Source of the DNA: Arsenicitalea aurantiaca
Lineage (GTDB): Bacteria; Pseudomonadota; Alphaproteobacteria; Rhizobiales; Devosiaceae
Assembly: GCF_003994485.1 (NCBI RefSeq)
Contig: NZ_RZNJ01000008.1
Span: forward strand, 440-64,439
DNA length: 64,000 nt
Reading direction: 5' to 3'
Under the pieces are notes generated by a model, which searched no databases, was not told the origin of the DNA, and saw only the letters and a program-made list of their open reading frames with translations. A program made the translations under genes and the position numbers. Below, piece by piece: positions 53,571-62,667 of the stretch. How positions within the stretch are numbered: position 1 is the first letter of the stretch; every line of letters starts with the position of its first letter.

Positions 53571-53905
53571 TCACGCCCGATCGGAGCGGAGCGTAATCCC
53601 GTCGATGCCGGCAGCGACCTCCCGCATCCGGTCAATAATGGCCCTCGTGGGCGAGGCCAGAGGCCGGCCGAGGGCCGTAACGATGCTCCATCGAAACGGG
53701 ATCGAGAACGAGAGCGGGATCATCCGCACGCCCTGAAGCGGCAGCCCCAAAGCAGTCAGCCGCCTCGCAGCAAGACTTGAGACATCGCGAACTCGCGCAT
53801 GAACCGCTGCGGGGCCGTGACCGGACTGACGGGTTTGGGCAAATAATGCAGAAAGCCGCCGATCAGCAAGAAACCGAAAGAGGTGACAGTATGCAGCCGC
53901 CCCGA
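53571..53905 (-). pseudogene. Remnant of a LysR-family regulator (C-terminal effector domain only)
   Basis: Minus-strand translation gives a typical LysR C-terminal end (VRMIPLSFSIPFRW, then GRPLASPTRAIIDRMREV) to the stop at 53571. The preceding part of the domain (LIGGFLHYLPKPV) lies in another frame around 53900-53770, so a frameshift separates them. No HTH remains: the fragment begins next to the tctA stop at 53911. It was probably the regulator of the downstream ssu-like operon, destroyed when the TTT operon came to lie beside it. Confidence 0.55.
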
Positions 53906-53910
53906 GCGCT

Positions 53911-55410
53911 TCAGCGAGAGGCCGGCTTGTGGCGTGAGAAAAGTGGACGCACCCCCCAAAGGAGCAGAGCCAGCGTCACGAGCAGAACGACAAGGCTGAT
54001 CGGCCGCTCGATAAACGTTGCGGGGTCCCCTCGTCCAAGAAGCATTGCACGGCGAAAATGCTCTTCCATCATCGGACCCAGAACAAATCCGAGCAGCATC
54101 GGTGCCGCGGGGAATCCTAAAGTTCGGAGCGTGTAACCCAGGCCACCGAACAGGGCGACGAGCACAACGTCGAACCAGCTATTGTTCACGCTGTACGTAC
54201 CGATGCACACAAACATCAGCACCGCCGGGAACAACCACTGATAGGGCACTTGCAAAAGGCGCACCCAAAGTCCGATCAGGGGTATGTTGAGCACCAAAAG
54301 CAAGATGTTGCCAATCCAGAAGCTCATGACTAATCCCCAGAACAACGACGGTTGCTCGGTCATCAATTGTGGTCCGGGGGCAATGCCATGGATCATCAAG
54401 GCACCCAGCATCAGCGCCATCGTGGCGCTGCCTGGGATACCCAGGGCGAGCGTTGGAATGAATGAGGTCTGGTCAGCAGCATTGTTGGCACTTTCGGGGG
54501 CCATGATGCCCTCGATGGCCCCCTTGCCGAACCTTTCAGGGGTTTTGGAGCTTCGCTTCTCAACGGCATAGGCCATGAAAGCTGCGATTGAAGGGCCCGT
54601 CCCCGGAAGCGTGCCAAAAAACGATCCCACCGCAGATCCACGTATCATCGGCAGCCAAGATCTCCTCATCTCGCTGCGGGATGGCTTCATCGCAGCGAAT
54701 GACAGTGATTTCGGGTCAAGTTTGGCGACATCTACCTTGCCGACGCTCGCAATGACCTCCGCCACCCCGAACAAACCCATGGCCAGTGCGATGAGGGCGA
54801 TTCCGTCTGCGAGTTCGACGACGCCGAATGTGAACCGCCGCATGCCCGTATAGATGTCGGAGCCGACAATCCCGAACAGAACGCCCAAACAGACCATGAT
54901 GAGGCCCTTGAGCATTGAGCCATTGGAGATGTTGGATGCGGCGACGAGGCCCAGCAGCATCAAGGCGAAATATTCGGCTGAGGAAAACTGCAGAGCGGCG
55001 CTGCTGATGACCCCCGAAAAGGTCATCAGCAGGATGATACCGACCGAACCACCGAAAAACGATGCGATGGTGGTCATAAAGAGCGCAACTCCGGCGCGGC
55101 CTTGCTGGCTCATCGGGTAGCCATCAAGCGCCGTGATGGCGTTGGCCGGGGCCCCGGGCACATTCAATAGAATTGCTGCGGTACTGCCACCATAGGTGGT
55201 TCCATACCAAATGCCGGCGAGCATGATGAGGGCAGCCGTTGCATCGAGCTGAAAGGTAAGCGGGAACAGCATCGAAATCGCTGCAAGAACACCGATTCCG
55301 GGGATCACCCCAAGAAGGGTGCCCAAAAAGACACCGACAAAACACCACCACAGATTTGACAGCGAAAGGGCTGTCTCAAGACCCAGTATTATATTGTCGA
55401 AGTAGGTCAT
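53911..55410 (-). CDS. tctA: TTT transporter large permease subunit (TctA), second system
   Basis: The 499-residue membrane protein has about twelve helices and both TctA repeats (GTLLGVIPGIGVLAAIS near the start; GSFFGTLPGTGPSIAAF later). Sequence differs clearly from the TctA at 8654-10144, so this is not a recent duplication. ATG 55410 overlaps the TctB stop (ATGA); the frame upstream of it is antisense to tctB. It is the last gene of its operon. Confidence 0.93.
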   Translation of the reverse strand: MTYFDNIILGLETALSLSNLWWCFVGVFLGTLLGVIPGIGVLAAISMLFPLTFQLDATAALIMLAGIWYGTTYGGSTAAILLNVPGAPANAITALDGYPMSQQGRAGVALFMTTIASFFGGSVGIILLMTFSGVISSAALQFSSAEYFALMLLGLVAASNISNGSMLKGLIMVCLGVLFGIVGSDIYTGMRRFTFGVVELADGIALIALAMGLFGVAEVIASVGKVDVAKLDPKSLSFAAMKPSRSEMRRSWLPMIRGSAVGSFFGTLPGTGPSIAAFMAYAVEKRSSKTPERFGKGAIEGIMAPESANNAADQTSFIPTLALGIPGSATMALMLGALMIHGIAPGPQLMTEQPSLFWGLVMSFWIGNILLLVLNIPLIGLWVRLLQVPYQWLFPAVLMFVCIGTYSVNNSWFDVVLVALFGGLGYTLRTLGFPAAPMLLGFVLGPMMEEHFRRAMLLGRGDPATFIERPISLVVLLVTLALLLWGVRPLFSRHKPASR

Positions 55411-55865
55411 GCACCTGGCCAAATCAGGAGAGGTAGGTTCAGACCCAACGCCAGCCTGAACAGCACGTATGCCAAAGCGCAAAGCGCTACTGCCAGCACT
55501 AGTGTGGATCTCAAAGTCGCCGCTTTATCGGCAAAGGCAGACAGGGACACTACGGCGATCACAGCCGGAACCAAGCCGGCCGAACGGATGAGCAACGCGA
55601 AGGCGGCGACACTGACGATGACCAGGACCGCAGTTCGTGACTCGAACCGAAAGGGAATCGCAACATGCCCGCGCCGAAAGAGTGCCGAGAGTGCCAACGC
55701 CCCTCCCAGACAACTGATCAGGCCGCCCAGGCCGACAGGGAACATACCGGGCCCCATGCGGCGAAGGGTCCCCATAGGGTAATGGTTGAAGGCATAGATG
55801 GCGACGATCAGGCCGAAAAGCGCGACCAGCATGCCCGATATGAGGTCAGGATCAATTTTGTGCAC
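55407..55865 (-). CDS. tctB: TTT transporter small permease subunit (TctB), second system
   Basis: The 152-residue protein has four helices and begins HKIDPDLISGMLVALFG, the usual TctB opening. The start is GTG 55865 with AGGAAAG upstream; no ATG gives a family-like N-terminus. It lies 58 bp after the binding-protein gene. Confidence 0.85.
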   Translation of the reverse strand: MHKIDPDLISGMLVALFGLIVAIYAFNHYPMGTLRRMGPGMFPVGLGGLISCLGGALALSALFRRGHVAIPFRFESRTAVLVIVSVAAFALLIRSAGLVPAVIAVVSLSAFADKAATLRSTLVLAVALCALAYVLFRLALGLNLPLLIWPGA

Positions 55866-55923
55866 TGAGGGCGCTTTCCTGAAGGCGTGAGGGGATCGCC
55901 GTTCGGCAATCCCCCCTGCAGCA

Positions 55924-56898
55924 TCAATCGATCTGGATGTCGATTGCATCCACGACTTCGGCCCACGTCTGTACTTCAGACGGCAGGAAAGCCGCAAACT
56001 CTTCAGGATCGCCGCTCAGCACAGTGCTGCCTTGAGCCTCGAGAAGGCTGCGCAGCTCCGGGTCGGACATCGCCGCCGCAATAGCAGCGTTCAGCGATGC
56101 GAGGACATCCTCGGGCATGCCAGCCGGACCTACAAGGGCCTTCCAATCGGATGATTCATAGCCCTCAAAACCGAATGATGCGACAGTCGGAACGTCGGGC
56201 AGCAAGGGGTCCGGCTGCGCCGATGTCACTGCCAATGCCCGCAAACTGCCCGAAGTGACATGTGGCAAGACGCTGGGCACACTGCCAATATAGATATCAA
56301 CGACACCAGCCATGACATCGGAGATGGCCTGGGCTATGCCGGTATAGGGTACATGCTCGAGTTCAAGGTCACCCTGCACCGCCAAACGCTCGATCGACAT
56401 GTGTGCGACTGTACCCGTCCCAGGCGTGCCGAACAGGACCGAGCCCGGATTTTCTCGAACTTCGTCGATGAAGTCCTGAAAGGTTTCAAATGGGGAACCA
56501 TTGTGGGTGACGATCCCCATCGGCTGCGTCGTGACCAGCCCGAGGAGCGTGAAGTCCGTTAGCGGATCGTAATTGACTTCAGGATTAAGGGCGGGATTGA
56601 CAGCAAGATTGGACGTTTGCGCCATGCCAATCGTAAGGCCGTCCGGATTGCTTCTTGCCAGCTGATCCAGCCCGATGGTTCCCCCGGCGCCCGGCTGGTT
56701 CAGAACGACGACGTTCCAGCCAGTCTGCTCCATCAACTTATCAACGACAATACGCGCCGGGATGTCAGTGCCGCCGCCCGGAGGGTAGGGCACGATGAAA
56801 TTGATATTGCTGCCCGGGTAGTTCTGCGCGACAGCCGGAAACGCCACCACCAGGCCTATTGCGAGTGCAACTAAGCCGGATCCGTTACGATAACGCAT
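55924..56898 (-). CDS. tctC: TTT transporter periplasmic binding protein (TctC/Bug), second system
   Basis: The 324-residue protein has a signal peptide (cleaved near FPAVAQ) and the Bug-receptor pattern NFIVPYPPGGGTDIPARI, NQPGAGGTIG and NPDGLTIG. It captures a carboxylate for TctAB. It lies 32 bp after the RraA-like gene. Confidence 0.92.
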   Translation of the reverse strand: MRYRNGSGLVALAIGLVVAFPAVAQNYPGSNINFIVPYPPGGGTDIPARIVVDKLMEQTGWNVVVLNQPGAGGTIGLDQLARSNPDGLTIGMAQTSNLAVNPALNPEVNYDPLTDFTLLGLVTTQPMGIVTHNGSPFETFQDFIDEVRENPGSVLFGTPGTGTVAHMSIERLAVQGDLELEHVPYTGIAQAISDVMAGVVDIYIGSVPSVLPHVTSGSLRALAVTSAQPDPLLPDVPTVASFGFEGYESSDWKALVGPAGMPEDVLASLNAAIAAAMSDPELRSLLEAQGSTVLSGDPEEFAAFLPSEVQTWAEVVDAIDIQID

Positions 56899-56930
56899 GA
56901 GTAAGTCTCCTCCTTGAGGTTAAAAGACAG

Positions 56931-57614
56931 TCAGTTCTGTCCATGGAAGTCGCATCCCAATCGATGCAACGAGGCGTCGACCCAGGTTCGATCATTGGTC
57001 TGAGCCTTGATCGCCTCCATTTGCTGGGCCTCACTGCGCTGCTTTGCGCGAGCTTTCACAAGTATGTCTTCTGCATCATTCGCCGGGATCGCGACGACAC
57101 CATCGCTGTCGCCCAGAATGAGATCGCCAGGCTTCACCACCATCCCACAAATAGCGATCGGCACATTGATCTCGCCAGGACCATCCTTGTATGGGCCCCT
57201 GTGAGTTACTCCGGCTGCATAGACAGGTAGATTTGTCTCGTAGATGGCGTCGGCATCCCGGATCGCTCCATTGAGCACGAAGCCGGCGATCTTTCTGTTG
57301 AGTGCGTGCGCAAGCATGAGTTCGCCAAAGAGCGCATTGGTGAGATCGCCTCCGGCATCCATCACAATGACGTCGCCGGGGGCGGCCATGTCGAGCGCCT
57401 TGTGAAGCATGAGATTGTCGCCTGGCCGGGATTTGACCGTTAGTGCCGGTCCAATGAGAACGCCGGAACGATGCATCTTCCGAATCTGTGGGCCGGCCGC
57501 ACTCATCCGGCTCATGCTGTCGCTGACGTTGGCAACCGGGATGTCCCTGAACTGAGCAACAAGCTCTGGAGCGATTGAACCTTGGCGCGGGAATAACCGA
57601 AAGCCGATCGGCAT
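56931..57614 (-). CDS. RraA-like/HMG-aldolase family protein
   Basis: The 227-residue protein belongs to the RraA-like family that includes 4-hydroxy-4-methyl-2-oxoglutarate and 4-carboxy-4-hydroxy-2-oxoadipate aldolases. The GDVIVMDAGGDLTNALFGE and GFVLNGAIRD motifs carry the Arg-Asp pair used by the class II aldolases. Placement with a TTT importer and a hydroxyacid dehydrogenase suggests that it cleaves or decarboxylates an oxo-acid, not that it regulates RNase E. Confidence 0.87.
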   Translation of the reverse strand: MPIGFRLFPRQGSIAPELVAQFRDIPVANVSDSMSRMSAAGPQIRKMHRSGVLIGPALTVKSRPGDNLMLHKALDMAAPGDVIVMDAGGDLTNALFGELMLAHALNRKIAGFVLNGAIRDADAIYETNLPVYAAGVTHRGPYKDGPGEINVPIAICGMVVKPGDLILGDSDGVVAIPANDAEDILVKARAKQRSEAQQMEAIKAQTNDRTWVDASLHRLGCDFHGQN

Positions 57615-57640
57615 GAAGTGATCCTTGAATTGCAGTTTGG

Positions 57641-58651
57641 TTAGGAGGTCGCGGCAGAACGCATCTCATCACGCACTGACAGGCTGTCTGCATTGACGAT
57701 GCGGCCGGGTTCAATTGCCTTGCCTAGAAGGAAATCAACCACGCCCTGGGCCGCCTGCTGACCCACACGAATGTTTGCCGCGCGGGTCACACCTCCGATG
57801 TGAGGGGTCAAGACCAGATTTCTCTGGCTCCAGAAGGCATGATCTCCCGGCGGCGGCTCCTGCGCGAAAGTGTCGAGCCCCGCTCCGGCGAGGCGCCCCG
57901 CATCAAGAGCATCAACAAGGGCGCTCTCATCGATCAATCCCCCTCTGGCGGTATTGATCAGTATCGCGTCCCTTTTCATCAACCCGATGCTGTCCGCGTT
58001 GATCAGGTGCCGCGTTTCCGCCGTGAGAGGGCAATGCAGACTTATGGCGTCACTTGCCGAAAGCAGTTCTTCAAGGCTCCCAACCCGCTCGACGCCCGAG
58101 GCGACGAATTCGTGTGCCGGACAGAACGGGTCGAATGCCAGAACGCGGATGTCAAACGACTGGGCATACTTGGCGAAACGCCGCGCGATCGCTCCAAACG
58201 CAACCATGCCAAGTGTCGAGCCCGCCAGTTCGCGACCACTGAAGCCTGGCTTCTCCCACCGTCCCTCACGCACCCCGGCATCCAGCGCGGGAAGCCGCTT
58301 TGCGACGGCGAGAAGCAACGCCATCGCGTGCTCGGCAACCGACACCGCATTGGCTCCGCTGGCGACCAATACGGGGATCCCTTTCTCCCCGGCGAGCTGG
58401 ATGTCGATATTGTCGACGCCGACCCCGTGCTTGGAGATTACCTTGAGGTGTGGCGCAGCATTCAGTACCGCGCCGTCAATTTTGCCCATCCGCGAAATGA
58501 TCGCCACCGGGTCGGCGCGACGAACGGCTGCGACCAACTCTTCTCCCGAGCTGTAGGCATCAACGAATACGGGTGAGAGGCCGGCCGCCTCCAAGGTCGA
58601 GACCGCATCAGCCGCCAGGCTTGGGCCGGTTATTATTACTCTAGAGTTCAT
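57641..58651 (-). CDS. D-isomer-specific 2-hydroxyacid dehydrogenase
   Basis: The 336-residue NAD-dependent dehydrogenase has the two-domain layout of 3-phosphoglycerate dehydrogenase-like enzymes. The nucleotide motif is degenerate (LGMVAFGAIAR instead of LGxxGxGxxG), but catalytic Arg/Glu/His regions are intact (NTARGGLIDE; TPHIGG with the His). The start ATG 58651 follows GGGAG. It heads the operon (dehydrogenase, RraA-like, tctCBA), so it probably oxidises an imported hydroxyacid to the oxo-acid used by the RraA-like enzyme. Confidence 0.87.
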   Translation of the reverse strand: MNSRVIITGPSLAADAVSTLEAAGLSPVFVDAYSSGEELVAAVRRADPVAIISRMGKIDGAVLNAAPHLKVISKHGVGVDNIDIQLAGEKGIPVLVASGANAVSVAEHAMALLLAVAKRLPALDAGVREGRWEKPGFSGRELAGSTLGMVAFGAIARRFAKYAQSFDIRVLAFDPFCPAHEFVASGVERVGSLEELLSASDAISLHCPLTAETRHLINADSIGLMKRDAILINTARGGLIDESALVDALDAGRLAGAGLDTFAQEPPPGDHAFWSQRNLVLTPHIGGVTRAANIRVGQQAAQGVVDFLLGKAIEPGRIVNADSLSVRDEMRSAATS

Positions 58652-58778
58652 TTCACTCCCTTGGCGTACAGGCCGCAGTGCCGCCCGGTAGCAGCGCATT
58701 GGGGTCTCTGCATTGGTGCCTCCTCGTTCAACATGGCAGTGCTCTCGCCAGACGGGCTGCTGTTGACCAACACACGAC

Positions 58779-58797
58779 CGTTGTACTTGGTACAACG
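58779..58797. promoter_or_regulatory. perfect palindromic IclR operator
   Basis: CGTTGTACTTGGTACAACG has perfect 8-bp arms around TTG. It lies 128 bp upstream of the dehydrogenase ATG, beside an AT-rich patch. Length and symmetry match sites of IclR-family proteins; the IclR gene at 59195 is the natural candidate. Confidence 0.65.
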
Positions 58798-58834
58798 CTA
58801 TTTCATTTTTAATATGGCCTGCTAAAGGAAGGGC

Positions 58835-58854
58835 TGTCAACCTTGAGGTTGGCA
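58835..58854. promoter_or_regulatory. second inverted repeat in the IclR/TTT gap
   Basis: TGTCAACCTTGAGGTTGGCA has 8-bp arms with one mismatch around TTGA. Sequence is unrelated to the 58779 palindrome, so it may serve another factor or form a hairpin. Confidence 0.35.
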
Positions 58855-59194
58855 AAGCGTTTCGTCGCGCTGCAAAGTGGTGAGAGACGTTTCTAGTGAG
58901 GCGGGCAAAAAGGACTGGTGTCGCTGGGACCGAATGCGTCGGTCGCTCTGCCGTAGGCCGATCGGCAGGCTGAGTGACCTCGCAGCCACTTTCTTGCCTC
59001 CCTGAGGTGGATTTCTACCGCTACATCTCCCCAGGCTTTCGCCGCTTTCGGGGAGAGGTGATGTCGCACCCGATAACCCGGAAACGCTTTCCAACCGGGG
59101 ATTTTGCGCATGGAGGGCTAGCCCTCGCGCGCTTCGGTATTGCACAGTGCTGTACCAGCTGAGGCGAAATTGTAGGTCACCTAAAAGGGAAGCC

Positions 59195-59890
59195 ATGCCC
59201 GGAAATTCTGCTGGCGTCGCCGCTGTCGAGCGAGCGGTCTCCTTGCTGGAGGCCTTCACCGAACACGATCGCTCTCTGACATTGGGAGAGCTATCCCGGC
59301 GCGTCGCACTCGACAAAGCAACCGTGCTGCGCATAGCGCGTTCGCTGGCTAAATCACATATGCTGGTCCGCAACGAGGACGCCAGTTGGCGGCTTGGACA
59401 TAAACTGGTGCAGCTCGGCGCGCTCTATCAGTCCACCTTTAACCTTACGCCGATCGTCGAACCGCTGTTAGCCAAACTCAGCGACGACACAGGCGAAAGC
59501 GCAGCGGTTTATGCCCGAGAGGGAGATATGCGCATCTGCCTGCACCGGCACGATTCCAAACAGGCTATCCGTCACTCCGCTCGGGTGGGTAACGCGTTTG
59601 CGCTCGATAAAGGTGCGCCCGGCCACGTCATTCTTGCTTTCTCGGGTCAGTCGGGGGAGCTCTATGACCTCATACGGCAGCGCGGCTATCACGCAACGTT
59701 CGGCGAACGCGATCCCGAAGTTTCGAGCCTCTCCGTACCACTCTTTCGGGACGGCGCGGAGCTGTTTGGCTCCATCGCAATAACTGGACCGACAAACCGA
59801 TTTACCGAAGAGTCGATCGAGCGGAACATGCCGAAAGTAAAAGCTGCTGCCGCGCAAATTAGCCAGGCCATGGGCGGCAGATCGATCTGA
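59195..59890 (+). CDS. IclR-family regulator of the second TTT operon
   Basis: The 231-residue protein has an IclR winged HTH (LTLGELSRRVALDKATVLRI) and the effector domain (SARVGNAFALDKGAPGHVIL and SSLSVPLF). It is divergent from the dehydrogenase/RraA/tctCBA operon and probably controls it through the palindrome at 58779-58797. ATG 59195 follows AAAGGGA by about 6 bases. Confidence 0.88.
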   Translation: MPGNSAGVAAVERAVSLLEAFTEHDRSLTLGELSRRVALDKATVLRIARSLAKSHMLVRNEDASWRLGHKLVQLGALYQSTFNLTPIVEPLLAKLSDDTGESAAVYAREGDMRICLHRHDSKQAIRHSARVGNAFALDKGAPGHVILAFSGQSGELYDLIRQRGYHATFGERDPEVSSLSVPLFRDGAELFGSIAITGPTNRFTEESIERNMPKVKAAAAQISQAMGGRSI

Positions 59891-60582
59891 GGCACGCGCC
59901 GCTCCGCCTTGCCTGTTGAGTATCCCTCTCGGAGTTCTGCGCCTATTCCGAGGCCGGTGTTCGGCCGCGGCGACATTTTCCAATGCCGCTGGAAGCTCAG
60001 TCAACGCTGCGCCTCAACTTCCCTGCTATTGTACTTCATGAAAGCGCATTGTACCAAGGATGGCGCGTGTCTTCCTCCGCGGGGTCGAGCGGGTTGGTAC
60101 GGGGCTGGACCGGCAGCACTCCGCTACTGCATTCCTGCGACCACGGTACCTCGCGCTGTCTTTTATCCGGACAATCAAACGGGGCCGGACCGCATACCCA
60201 ATGAGAGCAGCGTTGCGGATGAACATCTGGTGTCTCACCTTGGGGGTAGCCCGGCATCGCACCCCCGGTGCGTTGTGGCCGATCTGCTCGCGGCTGTCCG
60301 AAGAGATGTTGATCCTGGTCTTGGCACCGTGGCCCGAGCCAGCGGGAATACCATCTTGCATGCCGGACGGAGTGCGCTCTCGCGTCGTCACGTGCAACTT
60401 GATGAAGTTGGCGCCACCTCTCCACATCAAGCCGCCGGCGCTGTCGACCGGCGCATCAGGGATATTCCGTTGCATTTCCAAGGCACTGGAGCGGCGTCGG
60501 GCTCGAAGGTTAGGGAGTTCAGACACCAGAAAGCGGTATTGGCGGACGAAGTCGGCTTTGGCGCTCCCGTTGGTACTGCGCC
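59891..60582. other. gene-poor stretch
   Basis: I find no gene in these 692 bp. Several open frames overlap on both strands, but none has recognisable motifs or a clear ribosome site. Two TTGTAC words occur near 60029 and 60053, similar to one arm of the IclR operator. The stretch looks like decayed sequence. Confidence 0.4.
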
Positions 60583-61808
60583 ATGAAATTACCCCGGGCC
60601 GCCGAGCCACTTCGCCAGCCATCCTTCGTTGCCTACCTTTCCGGCCACGCCTTATCGACAGTTGGGACCTGGGCGCAGCGCGTGGTGATCTACTGGATCG
60701 CCTGGGATACCTCGAAGAGTACCGCAGTGCTCGGTCTGCTCGCCGCCGCCGACCTATTCCCCGCCGTTTCGCCGCTCCCTTGGCTGGCACGATGGCGGAC
60801 CGAATGGATCGCCGCGTCTTGGCACTTCGCCTCCAATTATTCTCGGTCATCCCCGCTGTTTTAGCTCTGCTTGCAGTGCTTTTCGGCGCAACGAGCGTGC
60901 CCGTGCTTGTCGGCCTGTCACTGTTGACCGGAATTCTGAATGGGTTCGACCATCCGGTCCGAATAGTATTGGTGGGCGGCCTCGTAGAGCGCAACATGCT
61001 CACAAGTTCCGTGACACTCAACTCCATCGTTTTCAACCTGGGGCGCATGGCGGGTCCCGCGCTGGGAGGCGTAGCGATTGCCAGCGGACAGATCGAGGCG
61101 GTACTCTTATTCAATGCAGTGAGCTACCTGGCTTTCGCACTGTTGCTGGCGCGCCTGCGTTACAAGGCACATTCAACGTATCTGGGTCAGGGAAGTGACC
61201 CTCTGGGATGGCTGCATGTCTTGCCGCACCTCACGGTCACGCATCGGGTCGTGCTCGTCTATTTCGCCGCGGTGGCGCTGTGCATCCGGCCAGTGTTTGA
61301 GTTGCTGCCAGCTTTTGCCGACGGCTTGGCGTTGAGACCGGACTTGGCGGCTGAATTGTTTGCTTGGCTCACATCGGCCCAAGCGCTTGGGGCGGTTCTC
61401 GGCGGCGTGGCCATTGGCATACTGTCAGGACATGCTGCTCCTCTACGCTCAATACTGAGTTCGGGCCTCGCCATCATGGGCAGCATGGCGCTGTTCCTGC
61501 TCTCAAGCCGGCCATGGCTTTCGATAGTTGCACTGACATTGGTCTCGAGTGGGATTGTCGCCAATGGCGTAGCGTGCCAGGTCGTATTACAGACCCAAGT
61601 GTCAGACCGCGTTCGAGGCAAGGTCTTGTCAGTATACACGATGATGTTCCGTGGCCTTCCGGCCCTGGGCGCGCTGGTCGTCGGCGTCCTGGCCCAGTCC
61701 ATTCCGCAGGCAAACTTGTTCTGGACCGGTATAGCGCTGATCGCGTTGGCGACATGCATCGCTTGGGCTCTCCTCAGACGGAGCATCGGTGGCGACAAGT
61801 CGGCCTAG
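60583..61808 (+). pseudogene. Frameshifted MFS transporter (transmembrane secretion effector family)
   Basis: The N-terminal part from ATG 60583 (LRQPSFVAYLSGHALSTVGT, first MFS helices) reads in one frame to about base 60767. The rest (AAPLAGTMADRMDRR onward, about ten helices to the stop at 61808) reads in another frame. One missing T in the GTTTC run at 60766-60770 would restore one continuous protein of about 408 residues of the MFS_3 type. It is either a recent pseudogene or a sequencing error. Confidence 0.75.
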
Positions 61809-62190
61809 CGATCAGCAACTACGGGGGCTGTGGCACGCCCGGGGCTCAAACTCGAACAATTCCTCGACAAGTCGCACGAGCGTCGGCGTATCTTTACCTC
61901 TTGACCGATGTGACGATCGGCATCGTCACAGGCTGCTCCTATTGCGACGAAGCGCTCGGCGTCACGAACCTCACCTAACGATATGGCAGCTTACAGGCCG
62001 TGGCAGATCGAAGTCGAAGTGCAGAAGGTCGACGCACATCCAATCCTACAGCACGCGAAAATCGGACGCGCGCAGTTGCGCAAGTTCCTAAAGCCGGAGC
62101 CCCCTACGGACACCCTCGCCGGTGAACCAAGAATGAGGGGGATTCAAGCAAGGAACAAACACTCAGGTCGCTGTGACGGGATGCTGTGAC

Positions 62191-62216
62191 AGAATCCGCT
62201 CTTTGATTCGGATTCT
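62191..62216. repeat. perfect inverted repeat with 8-bp arms
   Basis: AGAATCCG and CGGATTCT flank a 10-base loop (CTCTTTGATT). It could be a factor-binding site, a weak terminator without a T run, or part of an element boundary. Confidence 0.45.
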
Positions 62217-62242
62217 ACGCTAGCAATTTCAATGACTTAGGA

Positions 62243-62380
62243 ATGGCGGAGGAAGTGTACCAAATACCGAACTCTCTCCACGCGGACTCCATGCAGCAGA
62301 CCCGCAACAAACTGATGTGGCGCACCAATGCAGGGATCACGACGCGTTTCATGATCCGCGACGCCGATACTCAATTCTAA
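62243..62380 (+). CDS. possible small open frame, 45 residues
   Basis: I do not recognise this product. The frame ATG-TAA encodes a soluble peptide with mixed polar composition (SLHADSMQQTRNK, TTRFMIRDAD). The ribosome site is poor (AGGA touching the ATG). It may be a remnant of a longer gene or simply chance. Confidence 0.2.
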   Translation: MAEEVYQIPNSLHADSMQQTRNKLMWRTNAGITTRFMIRDADTQF

Positions 62381-62571
62381 GCCAAGTTGGATGATATCTG
62401 AAATCCGATTGTGCCCGGGTCATCCAGATCTCGCACAAGGTACCGAACCCCAATTCCCTCTCCAGAACCTTCATCGGCACGGCGCGCGGGATGAAGAGGA
62501 GACGGACCAGATTTGACCCAGGCGATCAGAGACCAAACCGAGACATCGCCCAAAGGTCCGATCAGGTGAGG

Positions 62572-62596
62572 GGTCACATGTGACCAACCGTTGACA
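62572..62596 (+). promoter_or_regulatory. perfect palindrome and -35 box before the HTH/ATPase operon
   Basis: GGTCACATGTGACC (62572-62585) is a perfect 14-bp palindrome. Five bases later comes a perfect -35 TTGACA (62591-62596); no good -10 is visible 17 bp on. The arrangement suits control of the operon starting at 62668, perhaps by its own HTH protein. Confidence 0.5.
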
Positions 62597-62667
62597 TGCG
62601 GCCCCGTCTAGGGTCTTTCATGGACATTGCTGGTCAATGATGGCCATGCTCGCGAGGGGCGAGGAAC

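Larger units (their letters stand above)
58652..59194. other. divergent regulatory region of the second TTT operon
   Basis: These 543 bp separate the dehydrogenase and IclR genes. Two inverted repeats stand out (58779-58797 and 58835-58854), in an AT-richer patch around 58798-58825. Small open frames at 58893-59162 show no conservation. Confidence 0.45.
61809..62667. other. gene-poor boundary region before the accessory module
   Basis: About 860 bp hold no confident gene. Contents are a perfect 8-bp inverted repeat (62191-62216), one small open frame (62243-62380), a 14-bp palindrome (62572-62585) and a TTGACA -35-like box (62591-62596). Base composition is less GC-rich than the catabolic operons. 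No tRNA gene or integrase is visible. Confidence 0.45.

Noticed and set aside
56931-57614. RraA-like gene as a true regulator of RNase E
   Set aside because: Operon context with a carboxylate importer and the class II aldolase Arg-Asp motif fit a catabolic enzyme much better.
59147-59194. Upstream extension of the IclR frame to 59147
   Set aside because: The added residues are not conserved, and the good ribosome site AAAGGGA lies just before ATG 59195.
60026-61114. Minus-strand open frame (362 codons) across the gap and the MFS gene, with a faint amidohydrolase-like patch (GANFIKL)
   Set aside because: Half of it is antisense to the MFS remnant, no metal-site motifs appear, and the resemblance covers only a few residues.
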